Of a stretch of 15,185 bases of DNA, positions 14,638-15,185 are shown piece after piece. The translations under genes were made by a program, and so were the position numbers. The notes below the pieces were generated by a model. That model had not been told where the DNA came from, did not search any database, and saw nothing but the letters and a program-made list of their open reading frames with translations. Origin of the DNA: Bordetella parapertussis (GTDB lineage: Bacteria > Pseudomonadota > Gammaproteobacteria > Burkholderiales > Burkholderiaceae_C); the NCBI GenBank assembly GCA_945878355.1, contig CAMCTC010000108.1, forward strand, positions 1-15,185. Direction: 5' to 3'. Numbering within the stretch: the first letter of the stretch is position 1; every line of letters begins with the position of its first letter.

Positions 14638-14654
14638 CGCAGAAAACACGCTTC

Positions 14655-14683
14655 TTGCTAGCGTCAAGTACTGTAGCTACACT
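14655..14683 (+). promoter_or_regulatory. brnTA promoter, possibly leaderless
   Basis: TTGCTA (14655-14660), a 17-base spacer and TACACT (14678-14683) form a good sigma-70 match. The expected transcription start falls at about 14690, on or beside the BrnT ATG at 14689, implying a leaderless message; no ribosome site is visible before that ATG. An 8-bp palindrome GTAGCTAC (14673-14680) overlaps the -10 box and could be the autoregulatory operator of the antitoxin. Confidence 0.6.
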
Positions 14684-14688
14684 TGTGC

Positions 14689-14964
14689 ATGCGTTTCACC
14701 TGGTCCGAGCGCAAGCGCGGCATCAATCTCAAGGAACACGGCCTCGATTTCACTGACGCACCACGTGTCTTCGAAGGCTTGACGTTCAGCTATGAGGATG
14801 ATCGCCTTGCCTACGGAGAGCAACGCTTCATAACCTTGGGGCTCCTGGCTGGTGTGCCAGTCTCCGTCGCCCATACAGAGTCTGACGATGAAATCCGCAT
14901 CATCTCCTTCCGCAAAGCAACCGGTCGCGAAGCGCGACGCTTCTTCAACGAAGTCCAAGACTGA
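14689..14964 (+). CDS. brnT: BrnT-family type II toxin (RNase)
   Basis: Encodes 91 residues, the usual length. The family is a RelE-fold ribonuclease that cuts RNA and slows growth, and is neutralised by BrnA. MRFTWSERKRGINLKEHGLDF is the characteristic BrnT N-terminus. DAPRVFEG, a GEQRFITLGLLAGVPVSVAH strand pair and EIRIISFRKATGREARRFF complete the fold, with the conserved RIIS-F-R-K-A-T-x-R-E basic patch. ATG at 14689 is preferred; a TTG at 14683 in frame is inside the -10 box. The stop is 13 bases before brnA, so both are co-transcribed, toxin first, as is usual for brnTA. Confidence 0.9.
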   Translation: MRFTWSERKRGINLKEHGLDFTDAPRVFEGLTFSYEDDRLAYGEQRFITLGLLAGVPVSVAHTESDDEIRIISFRKATGREARRFFNEVQD

Positions 14965-14977
14965 CTGGGGACGCCTC

Positions 14978-15185
14978 ATGTCGTCCAAGAAAGGCCAAGC
15001 TACGGAGGCGCACCCGGAGTTCGACCCCACGCATGTGGTCCGAGGGATCGTTCGGCGAGGGCTCCAACCGATTCCGTCCAAGGAATTGATTTCATTGCGC
15101 GTCGACCAAGACGTCATCGAGTGGTTCAAAGCCCAAGGGCCAGGCTATCAAACACGCATCAACTCGGTATTGCGCGCCTTTCGCG
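14978..15185 (+). CDS. brnA: BrnA-family antitoxin (partial, runs off window)
   Basis: The first 69 residues are visible. The N-terminal part is a variable basic segment, followed by LISLRVDQDVIEWFKAQGPG and YQTRINSVLRAF, the ribbon-helix-helix DNA-binding pattern of BrnA. BrnA binds BrnT and represses the brnTA promoter, so tight autoregulation is expected. The start ATG at 14978 lies 13 bases after the brnT stop, with TGGGGACG as a possible ribosome site. The C-terminal end and the cassette's attC lie beyond 15185. Confidence 0.88.
   Translation, partial: MSSKKGQATEAHPEFDPTHVVRGIVRRGLQPIPSKELISLRVDQDVIEWFKAQGPGYQTRINSVLRAFR

Larger units (their letters stand above)
14632..15185 (+). mobile_element. 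Integron gene cassette 2 (partial), brnT-brnA
   Basis: Begins at the crossover in GTTAGGC (14631/14632) and runs past the window edge. It carries a promoter, a toxin gene and the start of an antitoxin gene, all on the plus strand. Toxin-antitoxin pairs with their own promoters are frequent in chromosomal cassette arrays and are thought to stabilise them. Its attC lies outside the window, so the cassette border is inferred. Confidence 0.65.

Noticed and set aside
1..15185. CRISPR array, tRNA or rRNA genes
   Set aside because: I found no regularly spaced repeats of CRISPR type, no tRNA-like cloverleaf with a TTCGA arm, and no rRNA stretch.

Overview
The window is high-GC DNA with GC-biased third codon positions throughout. 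The gene content (EamA transporter, family VIII serine hydrolase, family III CoA-transferase, winged-helix/STAND regulator, and an integron integrase of the chromosomal type) suggests a Burkholderiales-like betaproteobacterium. This placement is inferred from protein character only.

Left part (1-8317), ordinary chromosome. The tail of an unrecognised gene (1-111) is followed by about 470 bases without a convincing gene, which hold a 15-bp inverted repeat. Next come a minus-strand pair, serine hydrolase and EamA transporter, overlapping at a TTGA junction. A CoA-transferase runs divergently from the hydrolase, and a membrane-anchored alpha/beta hydrolase is convergent with the CoA-transferase. 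A GNAT acetyltransferase and a large winged-helix/STAND ATPase regulator complete this part. An 11-bp inverted repeat carrying TTGACA on both strands lies between the divergent alpha/beta hydrolase and GNAT genes.

Right part (8535-15185), a chromosomal integron invaded by another recombinase element. An integron integrase gene (intI) runs on the minus strand from 13025 to 8535. It is split inside its H-x-x-R box II by a 3.4-kb element encoding three consecutive tyrosine recombinases in ATGA-overlapping order. This is a RIT (recombinase in trio) element. It has perfect 33-bp terminal inverted repeats and a 6-bp direct repeat (TGGCGC) at its two junctions. Joining the flanks across one copy of the 6-mer restores intI exactly in frame with all catalytic residues, so the disruption may be reversible. 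The circle that excision would release would carry an 88-bp attachment site that is palindromic at 43 of 44 pairs, which suggests a folded or cruciform recombination substrate. intI also carries a separate 75-bp in-frame, palindrome-rich insertion flanked by a 4-bp repeat.

Downstream of intI the cassette array begins at a GTTAAGC core (13307). Cassette 1 encodes a predicted lipoprotein in visibly more AT-rich DNA and ends in an attC-like hairpin with GTTAGGC at 14631. Cassette 2 carries a BrnT/BrnA toxin-antitoxin pair with its own close-to-consensus promoter, and the antitoxin runs off the window. If RIT blocks the integrase, the array is frozen unless RIT excises or another integrase acts in trans. 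The toxin-antitoxin cassette would further discourage loss of the array.
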